Source: an uncultured Isoptericola sp.
GTDB lineage: Bacteria > Actinomycetota > Actinomycetes > Actinomycetales > Cellulomonadaceae
DNA length: 64,000 bases
Assembly (NCBI GenBank): GCA_947497265.1
Contig: CANMFP010000002.1
Span: forward strand, 1-64,000
Direction: 5' to 3'
In this document: positions 1 to 6,254 of the stretch, in pieces
How the letters are laid out: every line of letters starts with the position of its first letter
Position numbering within the stretch: the stretch's first letter is position 1
The notes under the pieces: generated by a model
What the model was told of the DNA's origin: nothing
The model's database searches: none
Seen by the model: only the letters and a program-made list of their open reading frames with translations
Program-made: the position numbers and the translations under genes

Positions 1-54
1 CGCGACAACTACCGCCTACGCATGCTCCTCGTCGCCGGCGGACTCACCCCGTGA
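1..54 (+). mobile_element. C-terminal end of an ISL3-like transposase (cut by window edge)
   Basis: An open frame enters from the left edge and stops at 52-54. Its last residues read NYRLRMLLVAGGLTP, which resembles the C-terminus of actinobacterial ISL3 (IS204/IS1001/IS1096/IS1165) transposases. The following bases (about 60-76, TCAACTGCGAAGAGCC) resemble the short tail that follows such genes inside the element. Only 17 residues are visible, so the family assignment is an inference from memory of the C-terminal motif and could be wrong. If correct, the right end of the IS lies within about the first 80 bases. Confidence 0.5.
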
Positions 55-240
55 CCCCCCTCAACTGCGAAGAGCCCGAATGGACGACGGACTGATGGCA
101 TCAGCAAACGACCCTCAGGCATTGGACGGTGAGGGTCGCAACGTCACCGGGTCGGCGTTCGAGAAGATCGCGCGCGACTACGACCTCGCCATCCTGACTC
201 GCCGCCCGTAGGGCCCTGTGTTGCCCACCCGCTCGTGACG

Positions 241-795
241 TCAGGCGAGGTGTCGGCGGACTGTGGACACCGACACCCCAAGGGCACGAGCGACGGCCGC
301 GACAGACTGACCACCGGCAACAGAGGCCTGCGCGGTCGCCAGGCGTTCCGGTGACATCACCGTCGGGCGACCGCCTACCCGTCCGCGCGAGCGGGCGGCC
401 GCCAGACCATCAAGGGTGCGTTCGCGGATCAGGTCAGCCTCCATCTGGGCGAGGGCCGCGAGCATGTGCACCATGAATCGGCCGGCCGAAGTGCTCGTGT
501 CGATCTGCTCCGACAGCGACCGCAGGGCAACGCCGCGGCGCTCCAGCTCATCGACGACGTGCACCAGGTGGGAAAGGCTGCGCCCGAGTCGGTCGAGCTT
601 GGTCACGACGACGGCGTCACCGTCGGCGACCTCGGCCAGAAGCGCAGCGAGGACCGGTCGGTCGTCCCGCCGGCCCGACGCCATCTCGACGCGCAGGTGC
701 CGGACATCAACGCCCGCGGCGAGGAGCGCGTCGCGCTGCGCGTCGAGGCTCTGCGTCGACGTGGAGACCCGGGCGTAGCCGAAGGTGATCGTCAT
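241..795 (-). CDS. Serine recombinase (resolvase/invertase family)
   Basis: This 184-residue protein is a small serine recombinase. The N-terminus reads FGYARVSTSTQS, with the catalytic serine at about residue 11. It is followed by TKLDRLGRSL, the helix E region (AQMEADLIRERT) and a C-terminal helix-turn-helix (QSVAAVARALGVSVSTVRRH). The length and layout match Tn3-type resolvases and Gin/Hin-type invertases. The open frame extends much further upstream, but the family N-terminus starts at ATG 793-795. Repeats resembling recombinase half-sites lie just upstream (826-925), where a res or crossover site normally sits. It probably acts on those sites and was brought in with a mobile element. No tnpA-size transposase is visible next to it. 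Confidence 0.9.
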   Translation of the reverse strand: MTITFGYARVSTSTQSLDAQRDALLAAGVDVRHLRVEMASGRRDDRPVLAALLAEVADGDAVVVTKLDRLGRSLSHLVHVVDELERRGVALRSLSEQIDTSTSAGRFMVHMLAALAQMEADLIRERTLDGLAAARSRGRVGGRPTVMSPERLATAQASVAGGQSVAAVARALGVSVSTVRRHLA

Positions 796-825
796 CCCGC
801 GACCGTAGCGAAAACCACTGCCGGG

Positions 826-925
826 GGTTCTGAACCGGCAGGGGTTTTGAACGAGGTTTTTGAACGGCGTGTCGACGGCGCGCCCCGCGCGCGGGCCGGC
901 GGCGTCAGAAACGGTCAGTTCTGAC
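826..925. repeat. Cluster of GGTTC/GAACC-type repeats upstream of the recombinase (res-like)
   Basis: Between the recombinase start and the cadD stop are several related short repeats. There is a perfect 11-bp palindrome GGTTCTGAACC at 826-836. Two degenerate versions follow at about 843-852 (GGTTTTGAAC) and 856-866 (GGTTTTTGAAC). An interrupted inverted repeat has GTCAGAA at 904-910 and TTCTGAC at 919-925. Clustered inverted sites directly upstream of a serine recombinase gene are the usual form of a res site. The assignment is inferred from position and symmetry. Confidence 0.5.
908..923. repeat. Left copy of a 16-bp direct repeat flanking the cadD-cmtR module
   Basis: GAAACGGTCAGTTCTG at this position matches GAAACGGTCGGTTCTG at 2071-2086 at 15 of 16 bases in the same orientation. 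The two copies enclose cadD and cmtR and almost nothing else. They could be recombination-site cores or element ends. Confidence 0.7.
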
Positions 926-970
926 GCGGTGCACAACCTTGTGGGAAGTGTCCAACGCGTCGCCTCTGGG

Positions 971-1582
971 TCACAGCAGCGAGGCGATGTGGGCCAGGGT
1001 GCCGGACTCGATGAGGATGAACACGCCGAGGCCGATGAACACCACGGGCACGAGCCAGTGCTCGACCTTCTCAAGCGCCTCGGTGACCATCTCGTTCGTG
1101 CCGATCGCCCGGGCGAGCAGGCACCACCCGGCGAGCAGGACGAGGAACACCACGATCGTGACCAGGGCGTCCGTGGTGGACATAGTGCGGAACACCGGGG
1201 TGTAGATCGCGATGTTGTCTCCGCCGTTGGCAATCGTGATGCCGGCGACGCCGAGCAGTCCGACCGCCTTCAGCGCCGACTCGGCCTCGTCGTCGTCGCC
1301 CGTGCCGCGCAGCGTGCGCACCAGCCCGAGCACACCGATCGCCAGCGGGATCAGACCGAGCAGGCCGACCCATTCGTCCGGCACGATCGTCAGGCCCAGG
1401 GCGGCCAGGAAGCTGACCGCGATCAGGGTGATCAGCCCAAGGTACTGGCCCGCCACGATCTGCCACCCGCGCAGCTGCGAGGTGCCCCGTGCCGCGACGG
1501 CGAACAGGACGGTCAGCACCACGATGTCGTCGAGGTTGGTCGCGACGAACAACCCGGCCGCGGCCGCGATCGTGCTCAGCAC
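971..1582 (-). CDS. cadD: CadD-type cadmium resistance transporter
   Basis: This 203-residue protein is almost entirely hydrophobic and matches the CadD (LysE-superfamily) family in length and layout. The start reads VLSTIAAAAG and is followed by the family motif ATNLDDIVVL; near the middle it has GLLGVAGITIANGGDNIAIYTP, given here only as a landmark. It should export or sequester Cd2+ at the cytoplasmic membrane. The open frame continues upstream, but the family N-terminus fits GTG 1580-1582. This start overlaps the cmtR stop by 7 bp, so translation is probably coupled. Control by the adjacent CmtR-like repressor is likely. Confidence 0.88.
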   Translation of the reverse strand: MLSTIAAAAGLFVATNLDDIVVLTVLFAVAARGTSQLRGWQIVAGQYLGLITLIAVSFLAALGLTIVPDEWVGLLGLIPLAIGVLGLVRTLRGTGDDDEAESALKAVGLLGVAGITIANGGDNIAIYTPVFRTMSTTDALVTIVVFLVLLAGWCLLARAIGTNEMVTEALEKVEHWLVPVVFIGLGVFILIESGTLAHIASLL

Positions 1583-1947
1583 GCCGACACCTGCCCGTCG
1601 ACGCCGTACGTCGGGCACAGGGCGACCGCGCTGCCCGTCGCGGCGAGCAGCGTTTCGGCTGCTGCGAGCATGTCCAGCAGCTCGGGGCGGGCCAGGGAGT
1701 AGTACACCCGCCGGCCCTCCATGCGCCCCTCGATCAGGCCGCAGTCCTTCAGGCATGCGACGTGCGAGGACACCGTCGACTGCGCCAGGCCCAGATCGCG
1801 CGTCAGTTCCGCGACCCTCGCTTCCCCGACCGCGAGCCGGCGCACGATGGCCAGCCGCGCGGGGTCACCTAGCGAGCGGAACAACGCGACTGCCGGCTCG
1901 ACGTCTGCCGTGCTGGCCGCGCACACCTCAGAATCTATGATCGACAC
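1576..1947 (-). CDS. cmtR: CmtR-like Cd(II)/Pb(II)-sensing ArsR-family repressor
   Basis: This is a 123-residue winged-helix regulator of the ArsR/SmtB family. The DNA-reading helix is around LGLAQSTVSSHVACLKDCGL. It carries Cys65 and Cys69 (CLKDC) inside that helix region and a third Cys at residue 111 (ALCPTYG). This Cys-X3-Cys plus distal C-terminal Cys pattern is the metal site described for mycobacterial CmtR, as opposed to the CXC of ArsR or the alpha5 site of SmtB. The protein should repress its own operon with cadD and release DNA on binding cadmium or lead. The start is GTG 1945-1947, which coincides with the predicted transcription start (leaderless mRNA). Confidence 0.9.
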   Translation of the reverse strand: MSIIDSEVCAASTADVEPAVALFRSLGDPARLAIVRRLAVGEARVAELTRDLGLAQSTVSSHVACLKDCGLIEGRMEGRRVYYSLARPELLDMLAAAETLLAATGSAVALCPTYGVDGQVSAC

Positions 1948-1981
1948 GGGTCGATGATACCCGCTGCGAATCGATCATCAA
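1948..1981 (-). promoter_or_regulatory. cmtR-cadD promoter with overlapping operator
   Basis: On the minus strand there is a -35 TTGATG (1976-1981), a 16-bp spacer and a -10 TATCAT (1954-1959). The predicted start lies six bases on, at the GTG of cmtR, so the transcript is leaderless. GATGAT at 1953-1958 and ATCATC at 1974-1979 form an inverted repeat across both hexamers. This is a natural place for a CmtR dimer to block RNA polymerase. Confidence 0.75.
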
Positions 1982-2009
1982 CCACGGGCTGGCGGCGTTA
2001 CGGCTGCGG

Positions 2010-2086
2010 CAGAACCAGCGCAGAACCCTACGTTTGTCGGGCGCACAGAACCTTCTTTTGAAGCGCCCCGGAAACGGTCGGTTCTG
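2010..2086. repeat. Second cluster of CAGAACC repeats, including the right copy of the 16-bp repeat
   Basis: CAGAACC occurs three times in direct orientation (2010-2016, 2021-2027, 2046-2052) and once inverted (GGTTCTG, 2080-2086). The inverted copy is part of GAAACGGTCGGTTCTG (2071-2086), which repeats 908-923 with one mismatch. The sequence type is the same as the cluster by the recombinase, so the cadD-cmtR module lies between two related site arrays. No gene is visible in 1982-2159. Confidence 0.6.
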
Positions 2087-2159
2087 CGCCCTCTGGCGCC
2101 GCTGTGGCCCTTCGACAAGTCGAGCGAGACGGCCCAGCGGGGCGTCGGGCTCGGGGCAG

Positions 2160-2951
2160 CTACTTCCGGCGGAGAGACTTGGCAGTCTCAGCGATGAAGC
2201 GCGCCGCCAGGGCGAACACAAGGTCACACTCCCCGACCGTCGAGTCGCGCGTTCGGTGGTGCCGCTTCCGACCCAAGGAAGACTCTGGGTCCACGTAGTC
2301 CATCCCATGCACGATCGCGTTTCGGGCCTCGAAGAACGGGTCGAGGGCTGCAAGGTCTGGGTCGGGGACCGAGCTGCGCCCGATGCCGAGAGCCTCGCGA
2401 ACACGGGTCCTGAGTTCCCGGGAGCCTTGATAGCTCGCCTTGGTGCGTTCCTTTACGTAGAAGTTGATCAGTTCGGCCTCGGGATCGGCCGCGAGCACCG
2501 CGTCTCGAAACGGCTCGGACGGCTTGGGCGCGCTCAGCTCGTGCTTTAGAAACTCCTGGTATCTGGCTCGTGCGCCCGAGTCCGGTCGTCGGATGAGGGC
2601 CGGTAGAGCATCCCGGCACAACCGCTGGAGGCTCGCGTCAAGTCCGCTCGACGTGAAGACGAGCGCTGCGCGCAGCAACTCGATCTCGTCGTTCGAGTAC
2701 CGTCCGCGTGTCTCCCCGGTGGCGACCTTCTTCTGCTTGCGCACGATGGCCAACGATTCGAGCAGTGCGCTCGTGCTCCCGTGTGCAGCTTCGAGGTACT
2801 TCCGCGCTTGGCGAACCTGAGGCGCATGCCCGCTCGGCGCCGTTGGTAGTGGTGCGAGAGCCGGGGGTAGCTGGAGTGCTGGCGAGGGGACGGGGACAAC
2901 CGTCATCTCGAGCACCGGCAGCGGTGCGCTCGTCGTCGGTTCGCTCCCCAT
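2160..2951 (-). CDS. Hypothetical protein with a HEPN-like RNxxxH motif
   Basis: This 263-residue protein is not assigned to a named family. The first 45 residues are rich in Pro, Ala and Leu and look disordered. Residues 45-170 are helical. Near the C-terminus, residues 205-220 read FFEARNAIVHGMDYVD. Arg210-Asn211 and His215 match the RNxxxH active-site signature of HEPN ribonucleases of the MAE_28990/RiboL-PSP kind. Many HEPN proteins cleave RNA in toxin-antitoxin or phage-defence systems, but no partner (such as an MNT nucleotidyltransferase) is adjacent. It is a lone gene with weaker codon bias than the core genes, in an accessory region, which suggests transfer. The start at ATG 2949-2951 has only a weak ribosome-binding site; ATG at residue 16 is an alternative. 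Confidence 0.7.
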   Translation of the reverse strand: MGSEPTTSAPLPVLEMTVVPVPSPALQLPPALAPLPTAPSGHAPQVRQARKYLEAAHGSTSALLESLAIVRKQKKVATGETRGRYSNDEIELLRAALVFTSSGLDASLQRLCRDALPALIRRPDSGARARYQEFLKHELSAPKPSEPFRDAVLAADPEAELINFYVKERTKASYQGSRELRTRVREALGIGRSSVPDPDLAALDPFFEARNAIVHGMDYVDPESSLGRKRHHRTRDSTVGECDLVFALAARFIAETAKSLRRK

Positions 2952-2977
2952 GGATCGATGGTCCCAGACAACTAGGG

Positions 2978-3040
2978 CATGTCTCCTAAAAGCGGGTCCA
3001 GGTGATGCAGGCTGAGATCACGACGGCGGACGGGGTACCG
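2978..3040 (-). mobile_element. Remnant of a transposase 3' end (copy 1)
   Basis: On the minus strand one frame reads SAVVISACITWTRF and stops at 2986-2988. A second site at 5070-5130 reads RAAVVLSACITWTRI and then stops. Bases 2993-3015 and 5085-5107 are identical over 23 bp, and a further 15 bp outward (2978-2992 versus 5070-5084) match partly. A shared C-terminal peptide, stop and downstream flank indicates two decayed copies of one insertion sequence, probably of an IS5-like DDE type. The family is uncertain. The bodies of the elements are gone. Confidence 0.6.
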
Positions 3041-3069
3041 AGTTCGAGCATGACGACGGACGACCCCGA

Positions 3070-3100
3070 GCCGCGCCCGCCGCCAGGCGGCGGGCGCGGC
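3070..3100 (-). terminator. Hairpin downstream of the protease-lipoprotein operon
   Basis: A perfect 14-bp GC-only stem (3070-3083 with 3087-3100) closes a 3-base loop about 70 bp beyond the lipoprotein stop. There is no clear T-tract, as is common in high-GC actinobacteria. Confidence 0.6.
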
Positions 3101-3169
3101 GGGCGACGCTTGGAACGCGCATGCCCCCTCAGAGCCGACATCCGGAATCCTGAGGGGTTGTCGCGCGCT

Positions 3170-3646
3170 CTACTCCGTCAGCTTCTCGACAGAGCCCAAG
3201 ACATACCCAGGCTCGCCCTCCGCCACGCAGCCCGCGACTGCCTCACCCTTGTGCTCCTGAAGGTCGTCGAACATCTCGCCACCGCCGAACACCTTGTCGC
3301 CAACGACGAGCGCCTCCCCAGAGGAGGTCTTGAGCTCTCCTTCGCCAGAAAGCGATACGCCCGCCGGCCAGACGACGACAGTGACATCGTCACTGCCATC
3401 AGGTGGAGCGAGCCCGAGACATCCTTCGGGGCTCACGGTCACGATGCCTTCGAATGCAGCATCGCCGCCGCCCAGGTCCGCTACCTGCATCAGGGCAGTG
3501 GTTCCGGCTTGCGTCTCGATCGTCACATTGGACGCCGCCCCTGACGTGCCGGATACGGAGCCACATGCTCCCAGCAGTGCTCCCACGAGTAACACAGCTG
3601 TCACCGTCGATGGGCTACGGGAAGGGAGCCGGCCCAGCCCAGTCAT
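3170..3646 (-). CDS. Putative secreted lipoprotein coupled to a serine protease
   Basis: This 158-residue protein starts with a charged N-terminus, a hydrophobic stretch and a lipobox (LLGAC, with the lipidated Cys at about residue 28), so it should be anchored to the outer face of the membrane. The rest is a small soluble domain with two Cys that may form a disulfide (SPEGCLGL and VAGCVAEG). The domain contains VVVWPAGVSL, a pattern seen in small actinobacterial lipoproteins of unknown function. Its ATG (3644-3646) overlaps the protease stop by the four bases ATGA, so the two are translated together. A role as inhibitor, tether or folding partner of the protease is possible but not shown. 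Confidence 0.75.
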   Translation of the reverse strand: MTGLGRLPSRSPSTVTAVLLVGALLGACGSVSGTSGAASNVTIETQAGTTALMQVADLGGGDAAFEGIVTVSPEGCLGLAPPDGSDDVTVVVWPAGVSLSGEGELKTSSGEALVVGDKVFGGGEMFDDLQEHKGEAVAGCVAEGEPGYVLGSVEKLTE

Positions 3647-4872
3647 AGCTTGGTTCCGATGTCGAGGTGAGTGACAGCCTTCTGAAGAGGCGTGAAGACG
3701 TCTCGTCGCTGGCTGTCGATGGTGATGTATCCGCTGTGCACGCCGTAGGCCACGTTTCCGTAGTACCAAGGGCCTCCACTGTCCCCCGGGGCAGCCCTGC
3801 GCTCGTAAACCATCGCGAGACCGCAGTAGTTCCCCCGGCACTGGTTCAGCAGCGCGACCCTGTCACAGGTCGCGTCGTTGGTGCGTCCATAGCGGCATAC
3901 CCGCGTACCCACCGGAGGGTTCGACGAGACGTCCACGTTTCTCAACGTCGTGTCCGCGACGTAGAACTTGGGCGGCGCTGTCTGATTGTCGCTGTGCCAC
4001 TGGACATCGCGTGTCGACGACGCCTTCCTGAAGTTCAGCGAGTTCGAGCCGTACTTCAGAGTGTTGGGACAGTGCGCTGCGGTGATCAGTCCGTTGTTGT
4101 ACGTAGTGCCCTTGCGGACCGAGAATCCTGAGGTGCAATAGCTGCTTCCTGAGGTCAGCTTCCCGCCTCCGTAGATCGCGTCCAGCCCACCGTCGAGATC
4201 AACGTCGACGAAGTACTCGACCTCGATGCCAGGGACGCCCGACGCCTCGGCACTGCGAGCCACATCGGATCGCGCCTCGACGCTACTGAGGGCCGACCTC
4301 GCCCTATCGATCGACATACCATCTGCCGGCTCCACGTAGACACTTACCCTGCCGGACGCGGCATCGGTGTTCGTGTAGACGTCCTTGAAGGACGCAGTCT
4401 CCTTCAGGGCTGCGTAGTGGGCCTGCTCGCCAACAGAGGCGATCTCCTCCTCGCTCCATCCGACGCCCTCCCGGATCTCGATGTCGACCGGCAACTCCCC
4501 GAGAAGAGCAAGCGCGCCGGCAGGGGCATCCTGGGCAAACGAGACCCAGGCCTGCCCCGCGTCGGTGTCAACCGCCGAGGCGCTGTAGGCTTTCGGGTAC
4601 TGCTCCTGCAGCGTCGTGACCGCGACCGAAAAGTCGTTCTGCCACAGCAGCGGGTCCTCCAGATCGACGGATTCACTTCCGCGCACTGCAGCAATGTCAT
4701 CGATCAGGTCATCGGATGGTGCCGCAACTATGCCCTCGCCCTGCAGCACGAATACATCGGGCGCGCCTTCAGCCGCGTCGCTGGCGGCAAGAGCCCCTGC
4801 TGTCACGCCCGCTGTGAGCGATAGAGCGACTACCAAGACTCCTGCGCCGCGAATCTGAGTTCGGTTCTTCAC
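3643..4872 (-). CDS. Secreted chymotrypsin-like (S1) serine protease with pro-region
   Basis: This 409-residue preproprotein has a signal peptide over about the first 31 residues. A pro-region of roughly 180-200 residues follows, as in streptogrisin and alpha-lytic protease precursors. The mature catalytic domain occupies the C-terminal 190 residues. The triad is visible as TAAHC (His267), a candidate Asp in RDVQWH (Asp289), and GDSGGP (Ser365). Six Cys in the mature domain can form disulfides. The start was set at GTG 4870-4872 because it follows an AGGGG ribosome-binding site by 5 bases and opens directly on the signal peptide; the frame upstream lacks these. Flanking transposase remnants suggest the protease-lipoprotein pair was acquired. 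Confidence 0.88.
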   Translation of the reverse strand: MKNRTQIRGAGVLVVALSLTAGVTAGALAASDAAEGAPDVFVLQGEGIVAAPSDDLIDDIAAVRGSESVDLEDPLLWQNDFSVAVTTLQEQYPKAYSASAVDTDAGQAWVSFAQDAPAGALALLGELPVDIEIREGVGWSEEEIASVGEQAHYAALKETASFKDVYTNTDAASGRVSVYVEPADGMSIDRARSALSSVEARSDVARSAEASGVPGIEVEYFVDVDLDGGLDAIYGGGKLTSGSSYCTSGFSVRKGTTYNNGLITAAHCPNTLKYGSNSLNFRKASSTRDVQWHSDNQTAPPKFYVADTTLRNVDVSSNPPVGTRVCRYGRTNDATCDRVALLNQCRGNYCGLAMVYERRAAPGDSGGPWYYGNVAYGVHSGYITIDSQRRDVFTPLQKAVTHLDIGTKL

Positions 4873-5243
4873 TGACCCCTCGTCTCCCCGGGCATTCGTT
4901 GCCAGGACGGGAGAATAGTGACACGCTTCACACCTGACCACAAGAGGTACTGGGCATCACAACTGGATGACCACGGCACCACCACGACCACGGCGGTCGG
5001 GGGCGCGAGTAGATGCCACACCACCGGCGCCGGCGGAGTGTCCGGGCCGGTGCAGGCCCGGGGCGCGACTATGTCGCTTAGATTCGGGTCCAGGTGATGC
5101 AGGCTGACAGGACGACAGCGGCACGGTAGGTGATGGCCCGTCGTGGAGGGCTGGTGGGGCATCTGGGACATCGTCGCCGGCCTCACGCTGGCTTCGGTGT
5201 GGGCGCGTCGCAGCAGGCTCTGGGCGGCGCACGGAGCGGTGGC
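4873..5243. other. Gene-free stretch between the protease and the epimerase
   Basis: This 371-bp stretch holds the divergent upstream region of the protease and the second transposase remnant (5070-5130). No other coding signal, tRNA or clear terminator was found. Bases 5130-5243 give only overlapping GC-rich frames without a ribosome-binding site. Confidence 0.6.
5070..5130 (-). mobile_element. Remnant of a transposase 3' end (copy 2)
   Basis: On the minus strand this reads AITYRAAVVLSACITWTRI followed by a stop, matching copy 1 at 2978-3040. Identity is perfect over 5085-5107 and partial outward to 5070. Both copies have the same orientation and bracket the protease-lipoprotein genes. Confidence 0.6.
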
Positions 5244-6185
5244 ATGAGGCGCGTCCTGGTCACGGGGGGATCGGGCTTCCTCGGTTCTCACGCGGTCGAG
5301 GCGCTCGCGGTGCACGACGGCGTGGCATCGGTCGTGTCCGCCGACCTGCGTCCGGCCCCGGGGGTGCCCGACGGCGTCACGGAGATCACGCTGGACGTGA
5401 CCGACGCCCCGGCGGTGCGGCAGGCCGTCGTCGACCATCGGATCGACACGGTGGTGCACCTCGCGGCGATCGTGAACCCGGGCACCCTCGACGAGGCGGC
5501 TGAGCGTCGCGTGGACGTCGACGGCACCCGCCACGTGCTGGAGGCGTGCGTGGCCGGCGGCGTGGAGCGGGTGGTGGTCTCGTCGTCGGGCGCCGCCTAC
5601 GGGTATCACGCCGACAACCCCGTACCGCTGCGCGAGGGTGACGCGCTGCGCGGCAACGAGGAGTTCACGTACTCGCGGCACAAGCGGCTCGTCGAGGAGA
5701 TGCTTGCGACGTTCCGGCAGGAGCACCCGGGGCTCGGGCAGGTGGTCCTGCGGATCGGCACGATCCTCGGGCCCGGGGTGGCCAACCAGATCACCGCGCT
5801 GTGGGACGCGCCGCGCCTGCTCCGGGTGCGGGGGAGCGACAGCCCGTTCGTGTTCGCCTGGGTCGACGACGTCACGGGGGCGATCGTGGCGGGCGCCACC
5901 GGGGGAGTCACGGGGGAGTTCAACGTGTGCGGCGACGGCGTCATGACCGTCGCGGACATCGCCGCCCGGCTCGGCCGGCGGACGGTCGACGTCCCGGCGC
6001 CGGTGCTGGCCGGCGCCCTGCGGGTGGGCCGGGCCCTGCGCCTGACCGTCCACGGCCCGGAGCGGGTCGGGTTCCTGCGGTACCGACCCGTGCTCGACAA
6101 CACCCGTCTCAAGGAGGTTCTCGGCTACGTGCCGCGCCGCTCGAGCCGGGAAGCCTTCGACGACTGGGTGGCACGGCGGGCGTGA
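5244..6185 (+). CDS. NAD-dependent epimerase/dehydratase (extended SDR)
   Basis: This is a 313-residue extended short-chain dehydrogenase. The Rossmann nucleotide-binding motif TGGSGFLGSH is at residues 7-16, and VHLAAIVNPG marks the following beta strand. The catalytic Tyr-Lys pair is in EFTYSRHKRL (YxxxK). The C-terminal half carries the substrate domain typical of sugar-nucleotide epimerases. The substrate cannot be told from sequence. The frame extends upstream, but ATG 5244 opens directly on the Rossmann fold. It is a lone gene at the boundary between the accessory region and the conserved chromosome. Confidence 0.85.
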   Translation: MRRVLVTGGSGFLGSHAVEALAVHDGVASVVSADLRPAPGVPDGVTEITLDVTDAPAVRQAVVDHRIDTVVHLAAIVNPGTLDEAAERRVDVDGTRHVLEACVAGGVERVVVSSSGAAYGYHADNPVPLREGDALRGNEEFTYSRHKRLVEEMLATFRQEHPGLGQVVLRIGTILGPGVANQITALWDAPRLLRVRGSDSPFVFAWVDDVTGAIVAGATGGVTGEFNVCGDGVMTVADIAARLGRRTVDVPAPVLAGALRVGRALRLTVHGPERVGFLRYRPVLDNTRLKEVLGYVPRRSSREAFDDWVARRA

Positions 6186-6193
6186 CGCGGCGA

Positions 6194-6236
6194 CGCCGGT
6201 CTCCTGCCCGCACGAGGTGCGGACAGGAGACCGGCG
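6194..6236. terminator. Bidirectional terminator between convergent genes
   Basis: A 13-bp perfect stem (6194-6206 with 6224-6236) is extended, after one mismatch, by six more pairs (6208-6213 with 6217-6222) around a GAG loop. It sits between the epimerase stop and the LPMO stop. Confidence 0.85.
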
Positions 6237-6254
6237 CCGGTGGGTGTGGCTCGC

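Noticed and set aside
80-211. A 44-codon open frame starting at ATG 80 (MDDGLMASANDPQALDG...)
   Set aside because: There is no ribosome-binding site, no recognisable domain, and it lies in the debris beside the ISL3-like end. It could be a remnant, but nothing supports a gene.
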